64,000 nt of DNA from Taudactylus pleione (Eukaryota > Chordata > Amphibia > Anura > Myobatrachidae): contig JAUIMM010000579.1 in NCBI GenBank assembly GCA_031769625.1, positions 1,364,001 to 1,428,000 of the forward strand. The letters are read 5' to 3'. Below, piece by piece: positions 1 to 15,300 of the stretch. The position numbers and the translations under genes are program-made. The stretch's first letter is position 1; each line of letters begins with the position of its first letter. The notes under the pieces are model-generated. The model saw nothing but the letters and a program-made list of their open reading frames with translations. It did no database searches and was not told the origin of the DNA.

Positions 1-1499
1 GATAGACAGATATGTGACAGATAAGTGTATATTGTATACCCAGCATTAGTCATAGACAGATATGTGACAGATAAGTGTATAGTGTATGCCCAGCATTAGT
101 GATAGACAGACAGATAAGTGTATAGTGTATGCCCAGCATTAGTGATAGACAGATATGTGACAGATAAGTGTATAGTGTATACCCAGCATTAGTGATAGAC
201 AGATATGTGACAGAGAAGTGTATAGTGTATGCCCAGCATTAGTGATAGACAGATATGTGACAGATAAGTGTATAGTGTATGCCCAGCATTAGTGATAGAC
301 AGATATGTGACAGATAAGTGTATAGTGTATGCCCAGCATTAGTGATAGACAGATATGTGACAGATAAGTGTATAGTGTATGCCCAGCATTAGTGATAGAC
401 AGACAGATATGTGACAGATAAGTGTATAGTGTATACCCAGCATTAGTAATAGACAGATATGTGACAGATAAGTGTATAGTGTATGCCCAGCATTAGTGAC
501 AGAGAGATATGTGACAGATAAGTGTATAGTGTATGCCCAGCATTAGTGATAGACAGATATGTGACAGATAAGTGTATAGTGTATGCCCAGCATTAGTGAT
601 AGACAGATATGTGACAGATAAGTGTATAGTGTATGCCCAGCATTAGTGACAGACAGATATGTGACAGATAAGTGTATAGTGTATGCCCAGCATTAGTGAC
701 AGACAGATATGTGACAGATAAGTGTATAGTGCATGCCCAGCATTAGTGATAGACAGATAGATATGTGACAGATAAGTGTATAGTGCATGCCCAGCATTAG
801 TGATAGACAGATATGTGACAGATAAGTGTATAGTGTATGCCCAGCATTAGTGACAGACAGATATGTGACAGATAAGTGTATAGTGTATGCCCAGCATTAG
901 TGACAGACAGATATGTGACAGATAAGTGTATAGTGTATACCCAGCATTAGTGATAGACAGATATGTGACAGATAAGGGTATAGTGTATGCCCAGCATTAG
1001 TGACAGACAGACAGATATGTGACAGATAAGTGTATAGTGTATGCCCAGCATTAGTGACAGACAGATATGTGACAGATAAGGGTATAGTGTATGCCCAGCA
1101 TTAGTGATAGACATATATGTGACAGATCAGTGTATAGTGTATGCCCAGCATTAGTGATAGACAGATATGTGACAGATAAGTGTATAGTGTATGCCCAGCA
1201 TTAGTGACAGACAGATATGTGACAGATAAGTGTATAGTGTATGCCCAGCATTAGTGACAGACAGATATGTGACAGATAAGTGTATAGTGTATGCCCAGCA
1301 TTAGTGATAGACAGATATGTGACAGATAAGTGTATAGTGTATGCCCAGCATTAGTGACAGACAGATGTGACAGATAAGTGTATAGTGTATGCCCAGCATT
1401 AGTGATAGACAGATATGTGACAGATAAGTGTATAGTGTATGCCCAGCATTAGTGATAGACAGATATGTGACAGATAAGTGTATAGTGTATGCCCACCAT

Positions 1500-3420
1500 T
1501 AGTGATAGACAGATATGTGACAGATAAGTGTATAGTGTATACCCAGCATTAGTGATAGACAGATCTGTGACAGATAAGTGTATAGTGTATACCCAGCATT
1601 AGTGATAGACAGATATGTGACAGATAAGTGTATAGTGTATGCCCAGCATTAGTGATAGACAGATATGTGACAGATAAGTGTATAGTGTATGCCCAGCATT
1701 AGTGACAGACAGATATGTGACAGATAAGTGTATAGTGTATGCCCAGCATTAGTGATAAGACATATATGTGACAGATAAGTGTATAGTGTATGCCCAGCAT
1801 TAGTGATAGACAGATATGTGACAGATAAGTGTATAGTGTATGCCCAGCATTAGTGATAAGACATATATGTGACAGATAAGTGTATAGTGTATGCCCAGCA
1901 TTAGTGATAGACAGACAGACATGTGACAGATAAGTGTATAGTGTATACCCAGCATTAGTGATAGACAGATATGTGACAGATAAGTGTATAGTGTATGCCC
2001 AGCATTAGTGATAGACAGACAGACATGTGACAGATAAGTGTATAGTGTATGCCCAGCATTAGTGATAGACAGACAGATATGTGACAGATAAGTGTATAGT
2101 GTATGCCCAGCATTAGTGATAGATATGTGACAGATAAGTGTATAGTGTATGCCCAGCATTAGTGATAGACAGATATGTGACAGATAAGTGTATAGTGTAT
2201 GCCCAGCATTAGTGATAGACAGATATGTGACAGATAAGTGTATAGTGTATGCCCAGCATTAGTGATAGACAGATATGTGACAGATAAGTGTATAGTGTAT
2301 GCCCAGCATTAGTGATAGACAGATATGTGACAGATAAGTGTATAGTGTATGCCCAGCATTAGTGATAGACAGACAGATATGTGACAGATAAGTGTATAGT
2401 GTATGCCCAGCATTAGTGATAAGACAGATATGTGACAGATAAGTGTATAGTGTATGCCCAGCATTAGTGATAGACAGATATGTGACAGATAAGTGTATAG
2501 TGTATGCCCAGCATTAGTGATAGACAGATATGTGACAGATAAGTGTATAGTGTATACCCAGCATTAGTGATAGACAGATCTGTGACAGATAAGTGTATAG
2601 TGTATACCCAGCATTAGTGATAGACAGATATGTGACAGATAAGTGTATAGTGTATGCCCAGCATTAGTGATAGACAGATATGTGACAGATAAGTGTATAG
2701 TGTATGCCCAGCATTAGTGACAGACAGATATGTGACAGATAAGTGTATAGTGTATGCCCAGCATTAGTGACAGACAGATATGTGACAGATAAGTGTATAG
2801 TGTATGCCCAGCATTAGTGATAAGACATATATGTGACAGATAAGTGTATAGTGTATGCCCAGCATTAGTGATAGACAGATATGTGACAGATAAGTGTATA
2901 GTGTATGCCCAGCATTAGTGATAGACAGACAGACATGTGACAGATAAGTGTATAGTGTATGCCCAGCATTAGTGATAGACAGACAGATATGTGACAGATA
3001 AGTGTATAGTGTATGCCCAGCATTAGTGATAGATATGTGACAGATAAGTGTATAGTGTATGCCCAGCATTAGTGATAGACAGATATGTGACAGATAAGTG
3101 TATAGTGTATGCCCAGCATTAGTGATAGACAGATATGTGACAGATAAGTGTATAGTGTATGCCCAGCATTAGTGATAGACAGATATGTGACAGATAAGTG
3201 TATAGTGTATGCCCAGCATTAGTGATAGACAGATATGTGACAGATAAGTGTATAGTGTATCCCCAGCATTAGTGATAGACAGATATGTGACAGATAAGTG
3301 TATAGTGTATGCCCAGCATTAGTGATAGACAGACAGATATGTGACAGATAAGTGTATAGTGTATGCCCAGCATTAGTGATAAGACAGATATGTGACAGAT
3401 AAGTGTATAGTGTATGCCCA
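1500..3420 (+). repeat. Roughly 1-kb satellite duplication
   Basis: Marker variants recur in order about 960-1015 bp apart: CAGATCTGTG at 1560 and 2575, AAGACATATATG at 1857 and 2821, a GACAGACAGACATG unit near 2008 and again near 2920, GATAGATATG at 2118 and 3028, and ATAAGACAGATATG at 2419 and 3379. Spacing differs by whole units, so single monomers were gained or lost after copying. Confidence 0.7.
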
Positions 3421-6400
3421 GCATTAGTGACAGACAGACAGATATGTGACAGATAAGTGTATAGTGTATGCCCAGCATTAGTGACAGACAGATATGTGAC
3501 AGATAAGTGTATAGTGTATACCCAGCATTAGTGATAGACAGATATGTGACATATAAGTGTATAGTGTATACCCAGCATTAGTGATAGACAGATATGTGAC
3601 AGATAAGTGTATAGTGTATACCCAGCATTAGAGATAGACAGATATGTGACAGATAAGTGTATAGTGTATACCCAGCATTAGTGATAGACAGATATGTGAC
3701 AGATAAGTGTATAGTGTATGCCCAGCATTAGTGACAGACAGACAGATATGTGACAGATAAGTGTATAGTGTATGCCCAGCATTAGTGACAGACAGACAGA
3801 TATGTGACAGATAAGTGTATAGTGTATGCCCAGCATTAGTGATAGACAGATATGTGACAGATAAGTGTATAGTGTATGCCCAGCATTAGTGATAGACAGA
3901 TATGTGACAGATAAGTGTATAGTGTATGCCCAGCATTAGTGACAGACAGATATGTGACAGATAAGTGTATAGTGTATGCCCAGCATTAGTGATAGACAGA
4001 TATGTGACAGATAAGTGTATAGTGTATGCCCAGCATTAGTGATAGACAGATATGTGACAGATAAGTGTATATTGTATACCCAGCATTAGTGATAGACAGA
4101 TATGTGACAGATAAGTGTATAGTGTATGCCCAGCATTAGTGATAGACAGATATGTGACAGATAAGTGTATAGTGTATGCCCAGCATTAGTGACAGACAGA
4201 CAGATATGTGACAGATAAGTGTATAGTGTATGCCCAGCATTAGTGACAGACAGACAGATATGTGACAGATATGTGTATAGTGTATGCCCAGCATTAGTGA
4301 TAGACAGATATGTGACAGATAAGTGTATAGTGTATGCCCAGCATTAGTGATAGACAGATATGTGACAGATAAGTGTATAGTGTATGCCCAGCATTAGTGA
4401 CAGACAGATATGTGACAGATAAGTGTATAGTGTATGCCCAGCATTAGTGATAGACAGATATGTGACATATAAGTGTATAGTGTATACCCAGCATTAGTGA
4501 TAGACAGATATGTGACAGATAAGTGTATAGTGTATACGCAGCATTAGTGATAGACAGATATGTGACAGATAAGTGTATAGTGTATACCCAGCATTAGTGA
4601 TAGACAGATATGTGACAGATAAGTGTATAGTGTATGCCCAGCATTAGTCATAGACAGATATGTGACAGATAAGTGTATAGTGTATACCCAGCATTAGTGA
4701 TAGACAGATATGTGACAGATAAGTGTATAGTGTATGCCCAGCATTAGTGATAGACAGATATGTGACAGATAAGTGTATATTGTATACCCAGCATTAGTGA
4801 TAGACAGATATGTGACAGATAAGTGTATAGTGTATACCCAGCATTAGTGACAGACAGATATGTGACAGATAAGTGTATAGTGTATGCCCAGCATTAGTGA
4901 TAGACAGATATGTGACAGATAAGTGTATATTGTATACCCAGCATTAGTGATAGACAGATATGTGACAGATAAGTGTATAGTGTATGCCCAGCATTAGTGA
5001 CAGACAGACAGATATGTGACAGATAAGTGTATAGTGTATGCCCAGCATTAGTGATAGACAGACAGATATGTGACAGATAAGTGTATAGTGTATGCCCAGC
5101 ATTAGTGATAGACAGATATGTGACAGATAAGTGTATAGTGTATGCCCAGCATTAGTGACAGACAGACAGATATGTGACAGATAAGTGTATAGTGTATGCC
5201 CAGCATTAGTGACAGACAGATATGTGACAGATAAGTGTATAGTGTATACCCAGCATTAGTGATAGACAGATATGTGACAGATAAGTGTATAGTGTATACC
5301 CAGCATTAGTGATAGACAGATATGTGACAGATAAGTGTATAGTGTATGCCCAGCATTAGTGATAGACAGATATGTGACAGATAAGTGTATAGTGTATACC
5401 CAGCATTAGTGATAGACAGATATGTGACAGATAAGTGTATAGTGTATGCCCAGCATTAGTGATAGACAGATATGTGACAGATAAGTGTATAGTGTATGCC
5501 CAGCATTAGTGATAGACAGATATGTGACAGATAAGTGTATAGTGTATACCCAGCATTAGTGATAGATATGTGACAGATAAGTGTATAGTGTATGCCCAGC
5601 ATTAGTGATAGACAGATATGTGACAGATAAGTGTATAGTGTATGCCCAGCATTAGTGATAGACAGATATGTGACAGATAAGTGTATAGTGTATACCCAGC
5701 ATTAGTGATAGATATGTGACAGATAAGTGTATAGTGTATGCCCAGCATTAGTGATAGACAGATATGTGACAGATAAGTGTATAGTGTATACCCAGTATTA
5801 GTGATAGACAGATATGTGACAGATAAGTGTATAGTGTATGCCCAGCACTAGTGATAGACAGATATGTAACAGATAAGTGTATAGTGTATACCCAGCATTA
5901 GTGATAGACAGATATGTGACAGATAAGTGTATAGTGTATACCCAGCATTAGTGATAGACAGATAGATATGTGACAGATAAGTGTATAGTGTATACCCAGC
6001 ATTAGTGATAGACAGATATGTGACAGATAAGTGTATAGTGTATACCCAGCATTAGTGATAGACAGATATGTGACAGATAAGTGTATAGTGTATGCCCAGC
6101 ATTAGTGATAGACAGATATGTGACAGATGAGTGTATAGTGTATACCCAGCATTAGTGATAGACAGACATGTGACAGATAAGTGTATAGTGTATGCCCAGC
6201 ATTAGTGATAGACAGATATGTGACAGATAAGTGTATAGTGTATGCCCAGCATTAGTGATAGACAGATATGTGACAGATAAGTGTATAGTGTATACCCAGC
6301 ATTAGTGATAGACAGGTATGTGACAGATGAGTGTATAGTGTATACCCAGCATTAGTGATAGACAGAGATGTGACAGATAAGTGTATAGTGTATGCCCAGC

Positions 6401-9389
6401 ATTAGTGATAGACAGATATGTGACAGATAAGTGTATAGTGTATACCCAGCATTAGTCATAGACAGATATGTGACAGATAAGTGTATAGTGTATACCCAGC
6501 ATTAGTGATAGATAGACAGATATGTGACAGATAAGTGTATAGTGTATGCCCAGCATTAGTGACAGATATGTGACAGATAAGTGTATAGTGTATACCCAGC
6601 ATTAGTGATAGACAGATATGTGACAGATAAGTGTATAGTGTATACCCAGCATTAGTGATAGACAGATATGTGACAGATAAGTGTATAGTGTATGCCCAGC
6701 ATTAGTGATAGACAGATATGTGACAGATAAGTGTATAGTGTATGCCCAGCATTAGTGACAGACAGATATGTGACAGATATGTGTATAGTGTATACCCAGC
6801 ATTAGTGATAGACAGATATGTGACAGATAAGTGTATAGTGTATACCCAGCATTAGTGATAGACAGATATGTGACAGATAAGTGTATAGTGTATGCCCAGC
6901 ATTAGTGATAGACAGATATGTGACAGATGAGTGTATAGTGTATACCCAGCATTAGTGATAGACAGATATGTGACAGATAAGTGTATAGTGTATGCCCAGC
7001 ATTAGTGATAGACAGATGTGACAGATAAGTGTATAGTGTATACCCAGCATTAGTGATAGACAGATATGTGACAGATAAGTGTATAGTGTATGCCCAGCAT
7101 TAGTGACAGACAGATATGTGACAGATGTGTATAGTGTATGCCCAGCATTAGTGATAGACAGATATGTGACAGATAAGTGTATAGTGTATGCCCAGCATTA
7201 GAGATAGACAGATATGTGACAGATGAGTGTATAGTGTATACCCAGCATTAGTGATAGACAGATATGTGACAGATAAGTGTATAGTGTATACCCAGCATTA
7301 GTGATAGACAGATATGTGACAGATAAATGTATAGTGTATACCCAGCATTAGTGATAGACAGATATGTGACAGATAAGTGTATAGTGTATACCCAGCATTA
7401 GTGATAGACAGATATGTGACAGATAAATGTATAGTGTATGCCCAGCATTAGTCATAGACAGATATGTGACAGATAAGTGTATAGTGTATGCCCAGCATTA
7501 GTCATAGACAGATATGTGACAGATAAGTGTATAGTGTATACCCAGCATTAGTGATAGACAGATATGTGACAGATAAGTGTATAGTGTATACCCAGCATTA
7601 GTGATAGACAGATATGTGACAGATAAGTGTATAGTGTATACCCAGCATTAGTGATAGACAGATATGTGACAGATAAGTGTATAGTGTATGCCCAGCATTA
7701 GTGATAGACAGATATGTGACAGATAAGTGTATAGTGTATACCCAGCATTAGTGACAGACAGAGATGTGACAGATAAGTGTATAGTGTATGCCCAGCATTA
7801 GTGATAGACAGATATGTGACAGATAAGTGTATAGTGTATACCCAGCATTAGTCATAGACAGATATGTGACAGATAAGTGTATAGTGTATACCCAGCAATA
7901 GTGATAGACAGACAGATGTGACAGATAAGTGTATAGTGTATGCCCAGCATTAGTGATAGACAGACAGATATGTGACAGATAAGTGTATAGTGTATACCCA
8001 GCATTAGTGATAGACAGATATGTGACAGATAAGTGTATAGTGTATACCCAGCATTAGTGATAGACAGTCAGATATGTGACAGATAAGTGTATAGTGTATA
8101 CCCAGCATTAGTGACAGACAGATATGTGACAGATAAGTGTATAGTGTATGCCCAGCATTAGTGATAGACAGATATGTGACAGATAAGTGTATAGTGTATG
8201 CCCAGCATTAGTGATAGACAGACAGATATGTGACAGATAAGTGTATAGTGTATGCCCAGCATTAGTGATAGACAGATATGTGACAGATAAGTGTATAGTG
8301 TATACCCAGCATTAGTCATAGACAGATATGTGACAGATAAGTGTATAGTGTATACCCAGCAATAGTGATAGACAGACAGATGTGACAGATAAGTGTATAG
8401 TGTATGCCCAGCATTAGTGATAGACAGATATGTGACAGATAAGTGTATAGTGTATGCCCAGCATTAGTGATAGACAGATATGTAACAGATAAGTGTATAG
8501 TGTATACCCAGCATTAGTGATAGACAGATATGTGACAGATATGTGTATAGTGTATGCCCAGCATTAGTGATAGACAGATATGTGACAGATAAGTGTATAG
8601 TGTATGCCCAGCATTAGTGATAGACAGATATGTGACAGATAAGTGTATAGTGTATGCCCAGCATTAGTGATAGACAGACAGATATGTGACAGATAAGTGT
8701 ATAGTGTATGCCCAGCATTAGTGATAGACAGATATGTGACAGATAAGTGTATAGTGTATGCCCAGCATTAGTGATAGACAGATATGTGACAGATAAGTGT
8801 ATAGTGTATGCCCAGCATTAGTGATAGACAGATATGTGACAGATAAGTGTATAGTGTATACCCAGCATTAGTCATAGACAGATATGTGACAGATAAGTGT
8901 ATAGTGTATGCCCAGCATTAGTGATAGACAGACAGATATGTGACAGATAAGTGTATAGTGTATGCCCAGCATTAGTGATAGACAGACAGATATGTGACAG
9001 ATAAGTGTATAGTGTATACCCAGCATTAGTGATAGACAGATATGTGACAGATAAGTGTATAGTGTATACCCAGCATTAGTGATAGACAGTCAGATATGTG
9101 ACAGATAAGTGTATAGTGTATACCCAGCATTAGTGATAGACAGATATGTGACAGATAAGTGTATAGTGTATACCCAGCATTAGTGATAGACAGTCAGATA
9201 TGTGACAGATAAGTGTATAGTGTATACCCAGCATTAGTCATAGACAGATATGTGACAGATAAGTGTATAGTGTATGCCCAGCATTAGTGATAGACAGACA
9301 GATATGTGACAGATAAGTGTATAGTGTATGCCCAGCATTAGTGATAGACAGACAGATATGTGACAGATAAGTGTATAGTGTATACCCAG

Positions 9390-12300
9390 CATTAGTGATA
9401 GACAGATATGTGACAGATAAGTGTATAGTGTATGCCCAGCATTAGTGATAGACAGACAGATATGTGACAGATAAGTGTATAGTGTATACCCAGCATTAGT
9501 GATAGACAGATATGTGACAGATAAGTGTATAGTGTATACCCAGCATTAGTGATAGACAGTCAGATATGTGACAGATAAGTGTATAGTGTATGCCCAGCAT
9601 TAGTGATAGACAGATATGTGACAGATAAGTGTATAGTGTATGCCCAGCATTAGTGATAGACAGATATGTGACAGATAAGTGTATAGTGTATGCCCAGCAT
9701 TAGTGATAGACTGATATGTGACAGATAAGTGTATAGTGTATGCCCAGCATTAGTGATAGACAGATATGTGACAGATAAGTGTATAGTGTATGCCCAGCAT
9801 TAGTGATAGACAGATATGTGACAGATAAGTGTATAGTGTATGCCCAGCATTAGTGACAGACAGATATGTGACAGATAAGTGTATAGTGTATGCCCAGCAT
9901 TAGTGACAGACAGATATGTGACAGATAAGTGTATAGTGTATGCCCAGCATTAGTGATAGACAGATATGTGACCGATAAGTGTATAGTGTATGCCCAGCAT
10001 TAGTGATAGACAGATATGTGACAGATAAGTGTATAGTGTATACCCAGCATTAGTGATAGACTGATATGTGACAGATAAGTGTATAGTGTATGACCAGCAT
10101 TAGTGATAGACTGATATGTGACAGATAAGTGTATAGTGTATGCCCAGCATTAGTGATAGACAGATATGTGACAGATAAGTGTATAGTGTATGCCCAGCAT
10201 TAGTGATAGACAGATATGTGACAGATAAGTGTATAGTGTATGACCAGCATTAGTGATAGACAGATATGTGACAGATAAGTGTATAGTGTATGACCAGCAT
10301 TAGTGATAGACAGATATGTGACAGATAAGTGCATAGTGTATACCCAGCATTAGTGATAGACAGATATGTGACAGATAAGTGTATAGTGTATGCCCAGCAT
10401 TAGTGATAGACAGATATGTGACAGATAAGTGTATAGTGTATGCCCAGCATTAGTGATAGACAGATATGTGACAGATAAGTGTATAGTGTATGCCCAGCAT
10501 TAGTGACAGACAGATATGTGACAGATAAGTGTATAGTGTATGCCCAGCATTAGTGACAGACAGATATGTGACAGATAAGTGTATAGTGTATGCCCAGCAT
10601 TAGTGATAGACAGATATGTGACCGATAAGTGTATAGTGTATGCCCAGCATTAGTGATAGACAGATATGTGACAGATAAGTGTATAGTGTATACCCAGCAT
10701 TAGTGACAGACAGATATGTGACAGATAAGTGTATAGTGTATGCCCAGCATTAGTGACAGACAGACAGATATGTGACAGATAAGTGTATAGTGTATACCCA
10801 GCATTAGAGACAGACAGATATGTGACAGATAAGTGTATAGTGTATTCCCAGCATTAGTGACAGACAGACAGATATGTGACAGATAAGTGTATAGTGTATG
10901 CCCAGCATTAGTGACAGACAGATATGTGACAGATAAGTGTATAGTGTATACCCAGCATTAGTGATAGACAGATATGTGACAGATAAGTGTATAGTGTATG
11001 CCTAGCATTAGTGATAGACAGATGTGACAGATAAGTGTATAGTGTATACCCAGCATGAGTGACAGACAGATATGTGACAGATAAGTGTATAGTGTATGAC
11101 CAGCATTAGTGATAGACAGATATGTGACAGATAAGTGTATAGTGTATGCCCAGCATTAGTGACAGACAGATATGTGACAGATAAGTGTATAGTGTATACC
11201 CAGCATTAGTGATAGACAGATATGTGACAGATAAGTGTATAGTGTATGCCCAGCATTAGTGATAGACAGATATGTGACAGATAAGTGTATAGTGTATGCC
11301 CAGCATTAGTGATAGACAAATATGTGACAGATAAGTGTATAGTGTATGCCCAGCATTAGTGATAGACAGATATGTGACAGATAAGTGTATAGTGTATGCC
11401 CAGCATTAGTGATAGACAGATATGTAACAGATAAGTGTATAGTGTATACCCAGCATTAGTGATAGACAGATATGTGACAGATAAGTGTATAGTGTATGCC
11501 CAGCATTAGTGATAGACAGATATGTGACAGATAAGTGTATAGTGTATGCCCAGCATTAGTGATAGACAGATGTGACAGATAAGTGTATAGTGTATGCCCA
11601 GCATTAGTGATAGACAGATATGTGACAGATAAGTGTATAGTGTATACCCAGCATTAGTGATAGACAGATATGTGACAGATAAGTGTATAGTGTATGCCCA
11701 GCATTAGTGATAGACAGATATGTGACAGATAAGTGTATAGTGTATGCCTAGCATTAGTGATAGACAGATGTGACAGATAAGTGTATAGTGTATACCCAGC
11801 ATTAGTGATAGACAGATATGTGACAGATAAGTGTATAGTGTATGCCCAGCATTAGTGACAGACAGATATGTGACAGATAAGAGTATAGTGTATACCCAGC
11901 ATTAGTGATAGACAGATATGTGACAGATAAGTGTATAGTGTATACCCAGCATTAGTGATAGACAGATATGTGACAGATACGTGTATAGTGTATACCCAGC
12001 ATTAGTGACAGACAGATATGTGACAGATAAGTGTATAGTGTATGCCCAGCATTAGTGACAGACAGACAGATATGTGACAGATAAGTGTATAGTGTATGCC
12101 CAGCATTAGTGATAGACAGATATGTGACAGATAAGTGTATAGTGTATGCCCAGCATTAGTGACAGACAGACAGATATGTGACAGATAAGTGTATAGTGTA
12201 TGCCCAGCATTAGAGACAGACAGATATGTGACAGATAAGTGTATAGTGTATACCCAGCATTAGTGACAGACAGATATGTGACAGATAAGTGTATAGTGTA

Positions 12301-15300
12301 TTCCCAGCATTAGTGACAGACAGACAGATATGTGACAGATAAGTGTATAGTGTATACCCAGCATTAGTGATAGACAGATATGTGACAGATAAGTGTATAG
12401 TGTATACCCAGCATTAGTGATAGATATGTGACAGATAAGTGTATAGTGTATGCCCAGCATTAGTGACAGACAGACAGAAATGTGACAGATAAGTGTATAG
12501 TGTATGCCCAGCATTAGTGACAGACAGACAGATATGTGACAGATAAGGGTATAGTGTATGCCCAGCATTAGTGACAGACAGATATGTGACAGATAAGTGT
12601 ATAGTGTATTCCCAGCATTAGTGACAGACAGACAGATATGTGACAGATAAGTGTATAGTGTATACCCAGCATTAGTGACAGACAGATATGTGACAGATAA
12701 GGGTATAGTGTATGCCCAGCATTAGTGATAGACATATATGTGACAGATAAGTGTATAGTGTATGCCTAGCATTAGTGATAGACAGATGTGACAGATAAGT
12801 GTATAGTGTATGCCCAGCATTAGTGATAGACAGATATGTGACAGATAAGTGTATAGTGTATACCCAGCATTAGTGATAGACAGAAATGTGACAGATAAGT
12901 GTATAGTGTATGCCCAGCATTAGTGACAGACAGATATGTGACAGATAAGTGTATAGTGTATGCCCAGCATTAGTGATAGACAGATATGTGACAGATAAGT
13001 GTATAGTGTATACCCAGCATTAGTGACAGACAGATATGTGACAGATAAGTGTATAGTGTATACCCAGCATTAGTGATAGACAGATATGTGACAGATAAGT
13101 GTATAGTGTATGCCCAGCATTAGTGATAGACAGATATGTGACAGATAAGTGTATAGTGTATATCCAGCATTTGAGATAGACAGATATGTGACAGATGAGT
13201 GTATAGTGTATATCCAGCATTAGTGATAGACAGATATGTGACAGATAAGTGTATAGTGTATGCCCAGCATTAGTGATAGACAGATATGTGACAGATAAGT
13301 GTATAGTGTATGCCCAGCATTAGTGATAGACAGATATGTGACAGATAAGTGTATAGTGTATGCCTAGCATTAGTGATAGACAGATATGTGACAGATAAGT
13401 GTATAGTGTATACCCAGCATTAGTGATAGATATGTGACATATAAGTGTATAGTGTATGCCCAGCATTAGTGATAGACAGATATGTGACAGATAAGTGTAT
13501 AGTGTATGCCCAGCATTAGTGATAGACAGACAGATATGTGACAGATAAGTGTATAGTGTATACCCAGCATTAGTGATAGACAGATATGTGACAGATAAGT
13601 GTATAGTGTATACCCAGCATTAGTGATAGACAGTCAGATATGTGACAGATAAGTGTATAGTGTATGCCCAGCATTAGTGATAGACAGATATGTGACAGAT
13701 AAGTGTATAGTGTATGCCCAGCATTAGTGATAGACAGATATGTGACAGATAAGTGTATAGTGTATGCCCAGCATTAGTGATAGACTGATATGTGACAGAT
13801 AAGTGTATAGTGTATGCCCAGCATTAGTGATAGACAGATATGTGACAGATAAGTGTATAGTGTATGCCCAGCATTAGTGATAGACAGATATGTGACAGAT
13901 AAGTGTATAGTGTATGCCCAGCATTAGTGACAGACAGATATGTGACAGATAAGTGTATAGTGTATGCCCAGCATTAGTGACAGACAGATATGTGACAGAT
14001 AAGTGTATAGTGTATGCCCAGCATTAGTGATAGACAGATATGTGACCGATAAGTGTATAGTGTATGCCCAGCATTAGTGATAGACAGATATGTGACAGAT
14101 AAGTGTATAGTGTATACCCAGCATTAGTGATAGACTGATATGTGACAGATAAGTGTATAGTGTATGACCAGCATTAGTGATAGACTGATATGTGACAGAT
14201 AAGTGTATAGTGTATGCCCAGCATTAGTGATAGACAGATATGTGACAGATAAGTGTATAGTGTATGCCCAGCATTAGTGATAGACAGATATGTGACAGAT
14301 AAGTGTATAGTGTATGACCAGCATTAGTGATAGACAGATATGTGACAGATAAGTGTATAGTGTATGACCAGCATTAGTGATAGACAGATATGTGACAGAT
14401 AAGTGCATAGTGTATACCCAGCATTAGTGATAGACAGATATGTGACAGATAAGTGTATAGTGTATGCCCAGCATTAGTGATAGACAGATATGTGACAGAT
14501 AAGTGTATAGTGTATGCCCAGCATTAGTGATAGACAGATATGTGACAGATAAGTGTATAGTGTATGCCCAGCATTAGTGACAGACAGATATGTGACAGAT
14601 AAGTGTATAGTGTATGCCCAGCATTAGTGACAGACAGATATGTGACAGATAAGTGTATAGTGTATGCCCAGCATTAGTGATAGACAGATATGTGACCGAT
14701 AAGTGTATAGTGTATGCCCAGCATTAGTGATAGACAGATATGTGACAGATAAGTGTATAGTGTATACCCAGCATTAGTGACAGACAGATATGTGACAGAT
14801 AAGTGTATAGTGTATGCCCAGCATTAGTGACAGACAGACAGATATGTGACAGATAAGTGTATAGTGTATACCCAGCATTAGAGACAGACAGATATGTGAC
14901 AGATAAGTGTATAGTGTATTCCCAGCATTAGTGACAGACAGACAGATATGTGACAGATAAGTGTATAGTGTATGCCCAGCATTAGTGACAGACAGATATG
15001 TGACAGATAAGTGTATAGTGTATACCCAGCATTAGTGATAGACAGATATGTGACAGATAAGTGTATAGTGTATGCCTAGCATTAGTGATAGACAGATGTG
15101 ACAGATAAGTGTATAGTGTATACCCAGCATGAGTGACAGACAGATATGTGACAGATAAGTGTATAGTGTATGACCAGCATTAGTGATAGACAGATATGTG
15201 ACAGATAAGTGTATAGTGTATGCCCAGCATTAGTGACAGACAGATATGTGACAGATAAGTGTATAGTGTATACCCAGCATTAGTGATAGACAGATATGTG